A stretch of 36,376 nucleotides of DNA from an uncultured Prevotellaceae bacterium (GTDB lineage Bacteria; Bacteroidota; Bacteroidia; Bacteroidales; Bacteroidaceae), in contig ONYA01000028.1 in the NCBI GenBank assembly GCA_900321965.1, forward strand, positions 1 through 36,376, in the 5' to 3' direction. Of this stretch, positions 22,950 to 32,318 are shown in pieces; position 1 is the stretch's first letter, and the number at the start of each line of letters is the position of its first letter. The translations under genes and the position numbers were made by a program. Below the pieces are notes generated by a model that saw only the letters and a list, made by a program, of their open reading frames with translations, was not told the DNA's origin and made no database searches.

Positions 22950-24209
22950 TTACTGCTTCAGCGACGGGTCAAGAGCTTCAAGCTCGGCCATCTTCTCCTT
23001 GTTACCCAGCGAGTAGTACAGACGATAGAGAGGATATGCCCAGTGTGTCGTCTCCTGGTTAGGATCCAACTCGCGGGTCTTTTCCATATAGGTAAGAGCA
23101 TCCCTCAGCACAGCCTTCACTTTCTCAGTGTTCTCCTTCGACAAGCCCATAGTCTTCTTGTCCATCAGCTGGTCGTTCAAGGCAATGGCCTTTGAGTTGT
23201 AGCAGATGCCGATGTTGAAGAGGCATTGCACCCAATTCTCGTCAATCTCAATAGCCTTCTTGAAAGCGTCAATAGCCTCGTCCCACTTCTCGGCGTTCAT
23301 CTTCGACTCACCCTTCAGGGCATAAGCCATCTTGTTCTGAGGGTTGAGAGCTATCTCCTCCTCAATCCATGCGTCCTTGTCAGCAGGAGCGTCATTCTGG
23401 TGCATATCAATCAGCAGGTTGAAATAGCGCTCGTTGCTCAGGTCAGCCTTGTGCTGCTCCATCAGGAACTTCTTGTACTCAGCAGAATCAGCAGCCGTCT
23501 TGCAGTTGTCTTTCTTAGCATAGACCAGAATGTTCTCAGCGTCAGACTTTCTGCTGGGGTCGCACTCGATAAGCTTCTGAGCGTAGAACTCAGCGTCCTT
23601 GAAGTTCTTCATCTGATAAGAGAGGAATGCGCAGTAGTAGACAATGTCATTGTAGAACGGATCCTTGGGGAAGTCCTTCTCAGCCATATCCTTGTAGATG
23701 GATGTTTCCCGCATGTTAACGTAAGCCTTCCACTGGCTGATGGCCTGCTCATTGTTCTTCAGATTATAGAAATACTGTCCACCCTGAGCAAACGCCACAC
23801 CCAATATCTTATAACGGTTCTGGGTCTCTACGATATACTTGGGCTTCACCTTGCCTTTTTCATTAGGCTGCTGGTCGAACTCGTCGGCCTTGACGGCACT
23901 CTCCCAAGCCTGAAGAAGATTGGTGTACATAGCCGTAGAGTCGGCTTTCTCCTTACTTGTAGGCAGGCTGCTCTTGATGGCAATCTCAGACTGGTCTGAA
24001 TACTGCTTGTAATAGATCTGGCTCAGCAGGTTCCAGGCAGAAGCCTTCTCCTCGTTGGTACCAGCCTCAAGTGCAGGCTTCACTGCCTCAATGGCCTGTG
24101 CGAACTCGCCCTTATCAAACAGCTTCTTTGCACTCTTCACAACGTCAGCCTGAGCAAAGGCTGAGCTTGAAGCAACGGCCATAGCGGCCATCATTACTAA
24201 TTTTTTCAT
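22950..24209 (-). CDS. Exported tetratricopeptide-repeat protein
   Basis: The 419 residues start with a clear signal peptide (MKKLVMMAAMAVASSSAFAQA), so the protein is periplasmic or otherwise exported. Helical TPR pairs follow. The most regular is near residues 285-325 (NPQNKMAYALKGESKMNAEKW, then AIDAFKKAIEIDENWVQCLFNI), and others are near KKLFDKGEFAQAIEAVKPAL and MKNFKDAEFYAQKLIECDP. TPRs bind partner proteins; no catalytic motif is seen. The gene starts 16 nt after gyrA and has no promoter of its own that I can see, so it is probably in the gyrA transcript. Confidence 0.85.
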   Translation of the reverse strand: MKKLVMMAAMAVASSSAFAQADVVKSAKKLFDKGEFAQAIEAVKPALEAGTNEEKASAWNLLSQIYYKQYSDQSEIAIKSSLPTSKEKADSTAMYTNLLQAWESAVKADEFDQQPNEKGKVKPKYIVETQNRYKILGVAFAQGGQYFYNLKNNEQAISQWKAYVNMRETSIYKDMAEKDFPKDPFYNDIVYYCAFLSYQMKNFKDAEFYAQKLIECDPSRKSDAENILVYAKKDNCKTAADSAEYKKFLMEQHKADLSNERYFNLLIDMHQNDAPADKDAWIEEEIALNPQNKMAYALKGESKMNAEKWDEAIDAFKKAIEIDENWVQCLFNIGICYNSKAIALNDQLMDKKTMGLSKENTEKVKAVLRDALTYMEKTRELDPNQETTHWAYPLYRLYYSLGNKEKMAELEALDPSLKQ

Positions 24210-24225
24210 AAGCTTTAATTATTGG

Positions 24226-26733
24226 TTATACATCTTGTTCTTCTTCATTGACAACCTCGGCCTCTTCGATGTCCTCATCCTGATTCGACATCACCTTGCA
24301 CACTGAGGCAATGGTGTCGTTCTTCTTCGTCAGGTTGATCAGGCGCACACCCTGGGTTGCACGTCCTGCAACGCGGACATCGGCACACTTCAGACGAATC
24401 AGTACGCCTGACTTGTTGATAATCATGAGGTCGTTCTCGTCGGTCACTACCTTGATAGCCACCAGTCGGCCAGTCTTCTCTGTAACATTGAGCGTCTTGA
24501 CACCCTTGGCACCACGAGCGGTCTTGCGGTAGTCCTCTACCTCAGAGCGCTTGCCGTAGCCGTTCTCGCTGACAACCATGATGGTCTCGGTCTGCGGATC
24601 GTTGACGCATACCATTCCGACAACCTCATCGTCGCCGCCATCAGTACGCATACCGATAACACCTGTTGAAACACGTCCCATTGAACGGATGTCTGCCTCA
24701 TCGAAGCGGACGGCACGACCGTTGCGGTTTGCCAGCAGCAACTCATTGTGGCCATTGGTCAGGCGAACGCCTACCACCTCGTCGCCCTCGTTGATATTGA
24801 TGGCACGAACACCGGCGGCACGTACGTTCTTATACTGGTCGAGACGCGTCTTCTTGATGACACCCTGCTTAGTGGCAAATACAACGTAGTGCGACTTCAG
24901 GAACTCTTCATCGCCAAAGTTCTTGATACGCAGCACAGCGTTGATGGCGTCGTCAGGCTCGATGTTCAGCATATTCTGGATGGCACGACCCTTAGAGTTC
25001 TTGTCGCCTTCAGGTATCTCGTAACACTTCTGCCAGTAGCAGCGGCCCTTCTGGGTGAAGAACAGCAGTGTGTTGTGCATCGTGGCGGGATAGATGTACT
25101 CGGTGAAGTCGTTGTCGCGATGACGGGCCCCCTTCGAGCCAACGCCGCCACGTCCCTGAGCGTGGAACTCGTCGAGCGACGTACGCTTGATATAACCCAT
25201 GTGAGAGATGGTAATCACCACAGGATCATCGGGATAGAAGTCTTCAGCGTTGAACTCATGGTCGAAGGGGATAATCTCTGTACGACGCTCGTCGCCATAT
25301 TTCTCCTTCACCTCTAACAGGTCATCCTTCATCACCTGCTTGCAACGTTCGGGGTTATCGAGAATTTCCTGCAAGTCAGCAATCAGCTTCTGCAGGTCGT
25401 CATATTCCTGGTGCAGCTGGTCGACACGCAGACCAGTCAGCTGAGCCAGACGCATATCAACAATGGCCTTCGACTGCAGCTCGTCCAGTTCGAAGCGAGC
25501 CTCCAAATTACGCTGGGCGTCGGTCGGAGTCTTCGAATTGCGGATGATGTGTACCACCTCGTCGATGTTGTTCACGGCGATAATCAAGCCTTCCAGGATG
25601 TGAGCACGTTCCTGAGCCTTGCGCAGGTCGTACTTCGTGCGGCGGATAGTGACGTCGTGACGGTGCTCGACGAAGTACTTCACACACTCCTTCAGCGTCA
25701 GCAGACGGGGACGTCCCTTCACCAATGCGATGCTATTGACGGAGAATGAGCTCTGCAGGGCTGTCATCTTGAACAGTTTGTTGAGCAACACGTTGGCATT
25801 GGCGTCGCGCTTCACGTCAACGACAATGCGCATACCCTGACGGCCCGACTCGTCGTTGACGTTGGCTACGCCCTCAATCTTATGCTGGTTGGCCAGTTCG
25901 GCAATGTAAGCCACGAGGTCGGCCTTGTTGACGCCGTAGGGAATCTCCGTCACCACAATCTTGTCGTGGGTCTCGCCGCTCTCTATCTCGGCCTTAGCGC
26001 GCATGACGATACGGCCGCGACCTGTCTCATAAGCGTCGCGAACGCCCTGCAGACCGTAGATGTAGGCACCTGTGGGGAAGTCGGGACCGGGAATATACTT
26101 CATCAGTCCGTCGGTATCGATATCGGGATTGTCGATATAGGCACAGCAGCCATCGATGACCTCACCCAGATTGTGGGTCGGAATATTGGTGGCCATACCG
26201 ACGGCAATACCGTTTCCACCGTTGACCAGCAGGTTAGGTATCTTGGTAGGCATGACGGTGGGCTCGACGAGCGAGTCATCGAAGTTGTTCATCATGTCGA
26301 CAGTCTCCTTGTCGAGGTCGTCCATAATGTGCTCACCCATCTTTGACAGGCGGCACTCCGTGTAACGCATAGCGGCAGGCGAGTCGCCGTCGACCGAGCC
26401 GAAGTTACCCTGACCGTCGACCAGCGTGTAACGCATATTCCAGTTCTGGGCCATACGGACCAGAGCGCCGTAGACTGACGAGTCGCCGTGGGGGTGATAC
26501 TTACCCAGCACCTCGCCGACGACGCGGGCACACTTCTTATAAGGTTGCGTCGAAACGTTGTTGATATTCATCATACCGTAGAGAATACGGCGGTGGACGG
26601 GTTTGAAGCCGTCGCGGACATCAGGGAGGGCACGGGCCACAATGACGGACATCGAATAGTCGATGTACGAGGACTTCATTTCCTCCTCAATGTTGATTTT
26701 AATAATTCTGTCGTTGTCGAATGTTTGATCCAT
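24226..26733 (-). CDS. gyrA: DNA gyrase subunit A
   Basis: Gyrase adds negative supercoils to DNA. GyrA carries the breakage-reunion site. The catalytic tyrosine is Y124 in AAMRYTE, and the quinolone-binding region is [19 protein letters not shown] (79-97). The residue equal to E. coli Ser83 is S85; that equal to Asp87 is G89. The six-bladed C-terminal DNA-wrapping domain is recognisable by repeated segments and contains a GyrA-box-like stretch near GRGGVGSKG. The tail is acidic. The 835-residue length is normal for the phylum. ATG 26733 is the only good start. The TPR gene is downstream in the same direction. Confidence 0.97.
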   Translation of the reverse strand: MDQTFDNDRIIKINIEEEMKSSYIDYSMSVIVARALPDVRDGFKPVHRRILYGMMNINNVSTQPYKKCARVVGEVLGKYHPHGDSSVYGALVRMAQNWNMRYTLVDGQGNFGSVDGDSPAAMRYTECRLSKMGEHIMDDLDKETVDMMNNFDDSLVEPTVMPTKIPNLLVNGGNGIAVGMATNIPTHNLGEVIDGCCAYIDNPDIDTDGLMKYIPGPDFPTGAYIYGLQGVRDAYETGRGRIVMRAKAEIESGETHDKIVVTEIPYGVNKADLVAYIAELANQHKIEGVANVNDESGRQGMRIVVDVKRDANANVLLNKLFKMTALQSSFSVNSIALVKGRPRLLTLKECVKYFVEHRHDVTIRRTKYDLRKAQERAHILEGLIIAVNNIDEVVHIIRNSKTPTDAQRNLEARFELDELQSKAIVDMRLAQLTGLRVDQLHQEYDDLQKLIADLQEILDNPERCKQVMKDDLLEVKEKYGDERRTEIIPFDHEFNAEDFYPDDPVVITISHMGYIKRTSLDEFHAQGRGGVGSKGARHRDNDFTEYIYPATMHNTLLFFTQKGRCYWQKCYEIPEGDKNSKGRAIQNMLNIEPDDAINAVLRIKNFGDEEFLKSHYVVFATKQGVIKKTRLDQYKNVRAAGVRAININEGDEVVGVRLTNGHNELLLANRNGRAVRFDEADIRSMGRVSTGVIGMRTDGGDDEVVGMVCVNDPQTETIMVVSENGYGKRSEVEDYRKTARGAKGVKTLNVTEKTGRLVAIKVVTDENDLMIINKSGVLIRLKCADVRVAGRATQGVRLINLTKKNDTIASVCKVMSNQDEDIEEAEVVNEEEQDV

Positions 26734-26794
26734 AAAAATTTTAAATTTGGCGTTTTTGGCACTTTACAGCCCCTCTGACGCGTTTTTAACCTTG

Positions 26795-26802
26795 CAAAGG
26801 TA
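26795..26802 (-). promoter_or_regulatory. -7 box of the gyrA promoter
   Basis: TACCTTTG on the minus strand fits TAnnTTTG; no good -33 box is visible. The start site would be about 55 nt before the gyrA ATG. Confidence 0.45.
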
Positions 26803-26851
26803 CAAAGAAAAATGCGAATAACTGCTATTCGTTAAGTAATTTTATATCATT

Positions 26852-28069
26852 TCACGGTATTAATAGCGAGGAATCGCCATAACTGAGGAATCGGAAGTCG
26901 TGCTGAAGGGCATAATCGTAGATTCGGTGCCAGTCGCCGTGCACGAAAGCGCTCACCAAAAGCAACAACGTCGACTGCGGCTGGTGGAAGTTTGTGACGA
27001 GCATTCGCACGATGTGGTAATCATAGCCTGGGGCAATGATGATCTGCGTACTGCTATGCAGCACCGTCAGCTGATGACGGTCCATCCACGCTAACAGCGA
27101 GCGCAACGACTCAGCGGTGCTCACCAGACGGTCTGACGGCGTCTCATAGGGCTCCCATTGACAGACATGCAGCTGTTCCTCAGCAATATTAGGCTGGTCA
27201 ATTGTCTTCAATCCCATATAATAGAGACTCTCAAGTGTCCTGACGCTGGTAGTGCCGACGGCAATGGCCTCGCAGTCGTGGTCGAGCAGTTTCTGAAGCG
27301 TCTCGCGACGCACGGCGATATACTCTGTGTGCATCTCATGTCCGCCGATGTCGGCACTCTTCACAGGACGGAAAGTGCCTGCGCCAACATGCAGGGTCAC
27401 CTCTTCGCGGTCGATGCCGCAGGCGTCTATCGCACTAAGCACTTCAGGCGTGAAATGAAGTCCAGCCGTCGGAGCAGCCACACTACCCTTGATTTTGGAG
27501 TATACCGTCTGGTAGGTCGTCTTGTCGCTCTCTTCCGTCTCACGGTTCAGGTAAGGCGGGATAGGTAGCTCGCCCATCGCGTCGATGATATCGGCAAACG
27601 GCACATCGCCATCCCATGCGAACTTCACTAAATGACTCGTTCCCAGCTCGCCAAGATGCGAAGCCGTCACGGTGACCGTCTGCTCGCCGACGCTGATCTC
27701 ACGCGACAACGCCCCTTCCTTCCATTTTTTGAGATTGCCAATCAGACAGAGCCACGAGCAACGCTCGCGCATCTGGAACATCTGCTCATAGTCGGCAGGT
27801 TCCGAGGGTTCCAACAGGAAAATCTCTATCAGGGCGCCCGTCGACTTGCGGAAGTGCATGCGTGCCTGTATGACGCGTGTATTGTTGAACACCATCAGCG
27901 CACCTTCGGGCAGATACTGCGGCAGGTGGCAGAACATATCGTCCGTCACTACACCTTTATTATATATAAGCAGCTTCGAGTGGTCACGCTGCGCCAACGG
28001 GTACTTCGCTATCCGTTCGTCGGGCAGCGGATAATTGTAATCACTAATGTGTATATGCCTTGTTTCCAT
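26852..28069 (-). CDS. queA: S-adenosylmethionine:tRNA ribosyltransferase-isomerase QueA
   Basis: QueA moves the ribosyl part of S-adenosylmethionine to the preQ1 base in tRNA, which makes epoxyqueuosine in the wobble position of GUN anticodons. Typical segments are YPLPDERIAKYPLAQRDHSKLL at the start, VFNNTRVIQARM, then AAPTAGLHFTPEVL and LHVGAGTFRPV in the middle, HTEY, and VTNFHQPQSTLLLLVSAF near the end. I chose ATG 28069, giving 405 residues; the TTG two codons upstream is less likely. It is longer than the E. coli enzyme (356), as in other Bacteroidota. A divergent small gene shares its upstream region. Confidence 0.95.
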   Translation of the reverse strand: METRHIHISDYNYPLPDERIAKYPLAQRDHSKLLIYNKGVVTDDMFCHLPQYLPEGALMVFNNTRVIQARMHFRKSTGALIEIFLLEPSEPADYEQMFQMRERCSWLCLIGNLKKWKEGALSREISVGEQTVTVTASHLGELGTSHLVKFAWDGDVPFADIIDAMGELPIPPYLNRETEESDKTTYQTVYSKIKGSVAAPTAGLHFTPEVLSAIDACGIDREEVTLHVGAGTFRPVKSADIGGHEMHTEYIAVRRETLQKLLDHDCEAIAVGTTSVRTLESLYYMGLKTIDQPNIAEEQLHVCQWEPYETPSDRLVSTAESLRSLLAWMDRHQLTVLHSSTQIIIAPGYDYHIVRMLVTNFHQPQSTLLLLVSAFVHGDWHRIYDYALQHDFRFLSYGDSSLLIP

Positions 28070-28079
28070 ATTCAAGCTG

Positions 28080-28087
28080 CAAAGTTA
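28080..28087 (-). promoter_or_regulatory. -7 box of the queA promoter
   Basis: TAACTTTG on the minus strand, 10 nt before ATG 28069, so the leader must be very short. No clear -33 box is seen. Confidence 0.4.
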
Positions 28088-28131
28088 CAATATTTTTTCC
28101 ATGTAAGTATAGTTTTCTGATTTCTTTTTTG

Positions 28132-28139
28132 TATCTTTG
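28132..28139 (+). promoter_or_regulatory. -7 box of the promoter of the editing-like gene
   Basis: TATCTTTG on the plus strand fits TAnnTTTG and lies 28 nt before ATG 28168, back to back with the queA promoter. Confidence 0.5.
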
Positions 28140-28167
28140 CAGCTGATAATAACAATAAACGAGTAAT

Positions 28168-28635
28168 ATGGCAGACAATTATATTCTGAACGAACATAAC
28201 AAGGAAGAATTTCCACCTGCTCATACAGCAGAACACTTGCTGAACCAAACGATGATAAGACTTTTCGGCTGCGGACGGTCGTTCAATGCACACATCGAAA
28301 GAAAGAAAAGCAAAATGAGCTTTCATCTGGAGCAGAAGCCTACCAGACAGCAGGAAAAGGACATCGAGCGCCGTATGAACGAACTAATTGACGAGGATCT
28401 GCCCGTGACGTTTGAGTTCGTCACCCGCGATGAGCTACCGGAGGGAGTATCGACAGAACGGCTGCCGGAGGATGCTTCTGAGACAATTCGCTTAGTACGT
28501 ATCGGAGACTACGACATCTGTCCTTGCATAGGAAGGCACGTACGCTCAACAAGTCAGATTGGTCGCTTTGAAATATTAGGAACAAACTGGGATGAGATGG
28601 AACACTCGTTCCGAATAAGATTCAAGATTGTCTGA
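28168..28635 (+). CDS. Stand-alone aminoacyl-tRNA editing-like protein (AlaX/SAD type)
   Basis: The 155 residues resemble the second additional domain of alanyl- and threonyl-tRNA synthetases, which removes wrongly attached amino acids from tRNA. The first zinc motif is HTAEHLLNQ (HxxxH, about 19-27). The second is CPCIGRHVRSTSQIG (about 112-126), which supplies Cys and His in the usual place of CxxxH. The final strands GRFEILGTNW and HSFRIRFKIV fit. Which amino acid it edits cannot be told. It is a single gene, divergent from queA, and meets the phosphatase-family gene end to end 8 nt later. Confidence 0.75.
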   Translation: MADNYILNEHNKEEFPPAHTAEHLLNQTMIRLFGCGRSFNAHIERKKSKMSFHLEQKPTRQQEKDIERRMNELIDEDLPVTFEFVTRDELPEGVSTERLPEDASETIRLVRIGDYDICPCIGRHVRSTSQIGRFEILGTNWDEMEHSFRIRFKIV

Positions 28636-28643
28636 TTCGCTTC

Positions 28644-29708
28644 CTAATACTCAACTTTCATAAGGACGGGATAATGGTCCGAATAGCTCAAGTCTGATCT
28701 GTAATAGGTCAAGCCCTTCACAGACTCATCGTGGAAAATGTAGTCAATACGTACACTCTTCCTTCCGCGGAAAGTATACATCCAACCACTGCCACACTCC
28801 TTGAAACCATCAACAAGGTCGCCAAGCATGGTATTATAGACATAAGAATATGGCACATCATTGAAGTCGCCGCATATCACCAACGAAAAGTCCTTTTCAG
28901 GATCCATACGTAACTCATTCACAATTCTCTCGGCTTGTCCCGCACGCACCATCATACCCATCGTATAGTTACCGTAAATAGCACGAAGAAGACGGTTGCT
29001 CTCAATTTCATGACCTTGAACATGAAGTTTCGCTGCCTGATGAAGTGTACGGTTGAACCCCGTTGTCTCTAAATGAACATTGACAAAACGGAAAAACTGG
29101 CCATTGACATTCACATCAGCCCACATAGCACTGTTATTCGTCTCCTCGAACTCAATGTTCTTAGTGGCAATTATCGGGAAGCGGCTGAAAACCACCATAT
29201 CACTCTTGCCCATCGCCATATACGGAAAATACTCCTTATAGCTATCAGATATCTTCTTGTTGCCGCTGACGTCGTTATACTCCTGCAAACAGAGGATATC
29301 AACGCTCTGCTTTCTCATCTGGGCAAGTATATCCATAGCGATAAAGCCTGTTGTCTCACGATTGAATCGCGCTACGTTGTAAGTAGCGATCTTAAGACCA
29401 GACTTTGACTCAGCTTTCTCGTCAAGAGAACGGAACTGATAGATAGTTCCGCTATATGGAATACAGCAGAGAACGGTCACGAAGGGAATGGCTGCCCAGT
29501 GCCAACGACGGCGGATAAGCCAATAGATGAGCAGCACAATGTCGCCAATGATAAGTAGAGGCAAAACATAGACAAGCATAGCTCGTGCTGTATTACCAGC
29601 AGGCTGGACATTACCTCCGAACAGGCCAAAAAAAGTAAAGCCCGCCATCAGAAAGGTCGTAATCAGAAAGATAAACGAAAAATACTTATAAACAGCTAAC
29701 TTACCCAT
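28644..29708 (-). CDS. Membrane-anchored endonuclease/exonuclease/phosphatase-family protein
   Basis: The 354 residues begin with three transmembrane helices (about 8-30, 43-65 and 72-90). A metal-dependent phosphoesterase domain of the EEP superfamily follows. Catalytic landmarks in order are IATYNVA, LCLQEYND (metal-binding Glu), FVNVHLE, ICGDFNDVP (Asp and Asn), RIDYIF, and SDHYPV (catalytic His). Substrates of this superfamily include DNA, inositol phosphates and lipids, so a substrate cannot be given. The domain probably faces the periplasm or cytoplasm next to the membrane. It starts 11 nt after the histidine kinase gene and probably shares its promoter. Confidence 0.88.
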   Translation of the reverse strand: MGKLAVYKYFSFIFLITTFLMAGFTFFGLFGGNVQPAGNTARAMLVYVLPLLIIGDIVLLIYWLIRRRWHWAAIPFVTVLCCIPYSGTIYQFRSLDEKAESKSGLKIATYNVARFNRETTGFIAMDILAQMRKQSVDILCLQEYNDVSGNKKISDSYKEYFPYMAMGKSDMVVFSRFPIIATKNIEFEETNNSAMWADVNVNGQFFRFVNVHLETTGFNRTLHQAAKLHVQGHEIESNRLLRAIYGNYTMGMMVRAGQAERIVNELRMDPEKDFSLVICGDFNDVPYSYVYNTMLGDLVDGFKECGSGWMYTFRGRKSVRIDYIFHDESVKGLTYYRSDLSYSDHYPVLMKVEY

Positions 29709-29719
29709 AATGGAAATGG

Positions 29720-30970
29720 TTATTTAGTATACTTGGCACAGACTTCTATCAAATCCTCAACACGGAACGGCTTTGCCATAAACTCATCACAACCTGCAGC
29801 AAGGGCTTCGCGAATATTTTCATCGAAAGCATAGGCGCTCAAAGCTACAACGGGAGTTTCGTGATTGACTTCCTTAATAATCCTAGTTGCGTCAAGTCCA
29901 TTCATTTCGGGCATTCTAATGTCCATTAGAATCAAATCGGGATGCTCATCTTCATTCATAGTTACAGCCTCGATACCGTTGCGGGCACGAAGCAGTCGGT
30001 AGCGCTTCTGCAGCACAATACGTACCAATTCGAAATTGCTTTCCTCGTCTTCAGCAACCAGGATAGTTTTCAAATTTGACTCATCAGGACGGTTGCTGAC
30101 ACGCAGTGTCCTTACATTAGTTGACGTCGTACGGTTGCTGGTAGCCATACCACCAATAGTTCCGTGGAACGGGAGAATAAAAGTGAATGTAGAACCCACG
30201 CCAACCTTAGACTCAACACTTATGTGACCACCCATCTTCTCAACAATGATACGACAGAGAGCCAATCCTAACCCGTAGCCTTTCTGTTGATCTGCATCCT
30301 TCGATGCGTAGGTGTCAAAAATCTGCCCTATGAATTCTGGTGATATACCGGAACCCGTATCTGAAACATAGAAAGTAATATTCTGACCTTCCTCCACAAT
30401 CTCATAACCAAATGTGATGCGTCCTTTCGGCGTATGTTTTAGGGCATTACTAATAAGATTGGAGAGTATTTGCGTCAATCGATTCTCGTCAGTATTCATC
30501 GTTATCGGCATTGTGGGATTAACGCATTCCAACACTACCGTATCGGGACAACGGAACTTAAACAGCTGCTTGATACTGTTGCAAAGGGCTTCAAGATTGA
30601 CAGGTGCTTTTTTAATGACAATCTCACCCGACTCCACACGTGAAAGATCGAGAATTTCGTTGATAAGGCTCATCAGGCGATTATTGTTGCTCTCAATAAT
30701 CTCCAGGTATTTCATACGCTCATCAGGAGAATCGGTCTCTGCAATAACACGCGAGAAACCTTCAATAGCATTCAAAGGAGTACGAATCTCATGGCTCATA
30801 TTAGCCAAGAAGAGAGACTTCATACGACTGGCATTCTCAGCCTTAGCCGCCTTCTCCTCATATTCCTTGAGCTTTAAATTGGCTGCTTCAAGTTTTTCGT
30901 TCGCTATTAACAGTTTTCTGTTAGCGTCCGCAAACTTTTGCATTATGATTTCTCTTTCGTCTTGATTCAT
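29720..30970 (-). CDS. Soluble hybrid histidine kinase with receiver domain
   Basis: The protein has no transmembrane segment and no recognisable sensor domain. It starts with a coiled coil (about 14-50). The dimerisation domain has the phospho-acceptor H60 in NMSHEIRTPLNAI. The ATPase has N-box-like LISNALKHTPKG, G1 DTGSGI and G2 GYGLGLALC. The receiver domain has the acceptor D350 in MDIRMPEMNG, and later ALSAYAF and KPF. Input may come through the coiled coil or a partner; no response regulator with an output domain lies nearby, so the signal may pass to a phosphotransfer protein elsewhere. I chose ATG 30970 (416 residues) over the upstream TTG 30991, because that TTG lies at the predicted transcription start. 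The membrane phosphoesterase gene follows directly. Confidence 0.9.
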   Translation of the reverse strand: MNQDEREIIMQKFADANRKLLIANEKLEAANLKLKEYEEKAAKAENASRMKSLFLANMSHEIRTPLNAIEGFSRVIAETDSPDERMKYLEIIESNNNRLMSLINEILDLSRVESGEIVIKKAPVNLEALCNSIKQLFKFRCPDTVVLECVNPTMPITMNTDENRLTQILSNLISNALKHTPKGRITFGYEIVEEGQNITFYVSDTGSGISPEFIGQIFDTYASKDADQQKGYGLGLALCRIIVEKMGGHISVESKVGVGSTFTFILPFHGTIGGMATSNRTTSTNVRTLRVSNRPDESNLKTILVAEDEESNFELVRIVLQKRYRLLRARNGIEAVTMNEDEHPDLILMDIRMPEMNGLDATRIIKEVNHETPVVALSAYAFDENIREALAAGCDEFMAKPFRVEDLIEVCAKYTK

Positions 30971-30995
30971 TTCGCCCTTTTTCCTTATCAACTTG

Positions 30996-31026
30996 CAAAG
31001 TTACATATTTTTTTCTAATCCACAAA
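30996..31026 (-). promoter_or_regulatory. Promoter of the histidine kinase operon
   Basis: On the minus strand TTTG (31026-31023), 19 nt, TAACTTTG (31003-30996). This is an exact match to the Bacteroidota consensus and spacing, and it decides the kinase start. Confidence 0.8.
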
Positions 31027-31041
31027 CAATTTTACATATTT

Positions 31042-32229
31042 TCACCCTCTTTTTGCTTTTTCCCACGTTCCACTGGTGTGGTGAGTGGTCAGATAGCTGA
31101 TGCCACGGAACACATTCACGTTCATGAACATAAAGTAATAAGGCACGTACAGCAGCTTGCTCTTACGCTCCAGCTTATCAAGTAGCCAGCCCATGGCCGC
31201 TGCCGCATAGAAGAGTGCCTGCAACACGCCGATGACCGTGTAGACCGTACCGCAGCCCATGAGTATCAGGGCGACGTTCAGCGGAATGAGGGCCAGCATG
31301 GCAAACGGCGTCACCGACCAGCGCAGCACGCGGTGGCTGACGAAGAGGAAACTGGCGACGGGGTATTTCAGCGGGTTCATCAGCGACCGCAGCCACCAGA
31401 TGCTCTGCAGTCCGCCAGCGGCAATGCGGCGTTTGCGCTTCGACTCTTCGTGCATATTGGCAGAGCCATACTCTACGGCGTAGGCTTCAGAGGTGTAGGC
31501 TATGCGGTGGCCGTCCTCGACCATAAGCATTGAAATCATGAAATCGTCGAGCAGGGCATTGCTGGGCGCAGCCCGATAATGCGACATACGCACGGCAAAC
31601 AGTTCGCCGGCAGCACCCATAGCGGAATAGAGCTCGCTGTCCCAGCGCTTCAGCGTGCTCTCGTAGCGCCAGTAGAGTCCCTCGCCCTCGGCAGCCACCT
31701 CTCCGTCGGCACGGGCAGCCACTCGTTTTTCGCCCGACACGCAGCCTACACGTTCGTCCATAAACAGTCGAACGATTTCGCGTATAGAATTGGTATTCAG
31801 CATCGTATTGGCATCTGTAAATACCACAAACTCAGCCTTGTTCTCCTGCAGTCCGTGCTGCATGGCAGCAGCCTTGCCGCGCCGTTCAGGACTGAAGACG
31901 AGCGTCACGTCGTCGTAGGCGCTGAGCAGCTGGTTAGAGCGGTCGGTACTGCCGTCGGTCACCCACATGACGCAGAACTTGTCGCGCGGATAGTCTATCT
32001 GGCGTATGTTCTCCATCTTCTCCTTGATGACCTCTTCCTCGTTGAAAGCGCAGATCATCAGCGTGACGGCGGGCAGCTGGTCGTCGGCAGGCAGGGTCAG
32101 GACGGGCGGCTTGCGCCCGAATGTGCGCTTCAACAGAAGCAGGACATAGAGCAACAGCCCATACCCGATGTAGGTATAGAAAACGAGGAATAGGCAAATC
32201 CAGAAAATCAGCTTGACAGAGCCCATCAT
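31042..32229 (-). CDS. Membrane glycosyltransferase, family 2
   Basis: A processive-type family 2 glycosyltransferase. One helix at the N-terminus (about 8-33) is followed by the nucleotide-sugar domain: LMICAFNEEEVI, VTDGSTDRS, FTDANTML with the metal-binding Asp, then DDFMISMLMVEDGHRIAYTSEA with the catalytic-type Asp. Two or more helices follow near the C-terminus (about 290-355). The place of the usual QxxRW motif is taken by KRKRRIAAGGLQSIWW, with Gln and Trp but altered order. Relatives make beta-linked polysaccharides or move single sugars to lipids; the product cannot be named. It stands alone, with no polysaccharide gene cluster nearby. Confidence 0.88.
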   Translation of the reverse strand: MMGSVKLIFWICLFLVFYTYIGYGLLLYVLLLLKRTFGRKPPVLTLPADDQLPAVTLMICAFNEEEVIKEKMENIRQIDYPRDKFCVMWVTDGSTDRSNQLLSAYDDVTLVFSPERRGKAAAMQHGLQENKAEFVVFTDANTMLNTNSIREIVRLFMDERVGCVSGEKRVAARADGEVAAEGEGLYWRYESTLKRWDSELYSAMGAAGELFAVRMSHYRAAPSNALLDDFMISMLMVEDGHRIAYTSEAYAVEYGSANMHEESKRKRRIAAGGLQSIWWLRSLMNPLKYPVASFLFVSHRVLRWSVTPFAMLALIPLNVALILMGCGTVYTVIGVLQALFYAAAAMGWLLDKLERKSKLLYVPYYFMFMNVNVFRGISYLTTHHTSGTWEKAKRG

Positions 32230-32289
32230 AAATGACTATCTTTCCAATTTCTATGCAAAGAAACGGAAAAAAATCGACATAGGCAAGAA

Positions 32290-32318
32290 AAGAGGGAACA
32301 TTTTTGATGTTCCCTCTT
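32290..32318 (-). terminator. Intrinsic terminator of rng
   Basis: Perfect 12-bp stem (32290-32301 with 32307-32318), loop of five, followed on the minus strand by a short T-rich stretch. The stem includes the rng stop codon. The plus strand has an even better T run, but no gene there needs it. Confidence 0.8.

Noticed and set aside
28070-28075. TTG start of queA
   Set aside because: ATG 28069 two codons later gives a family-like N-terminus; the TTG is almost at the predicted transcription start.
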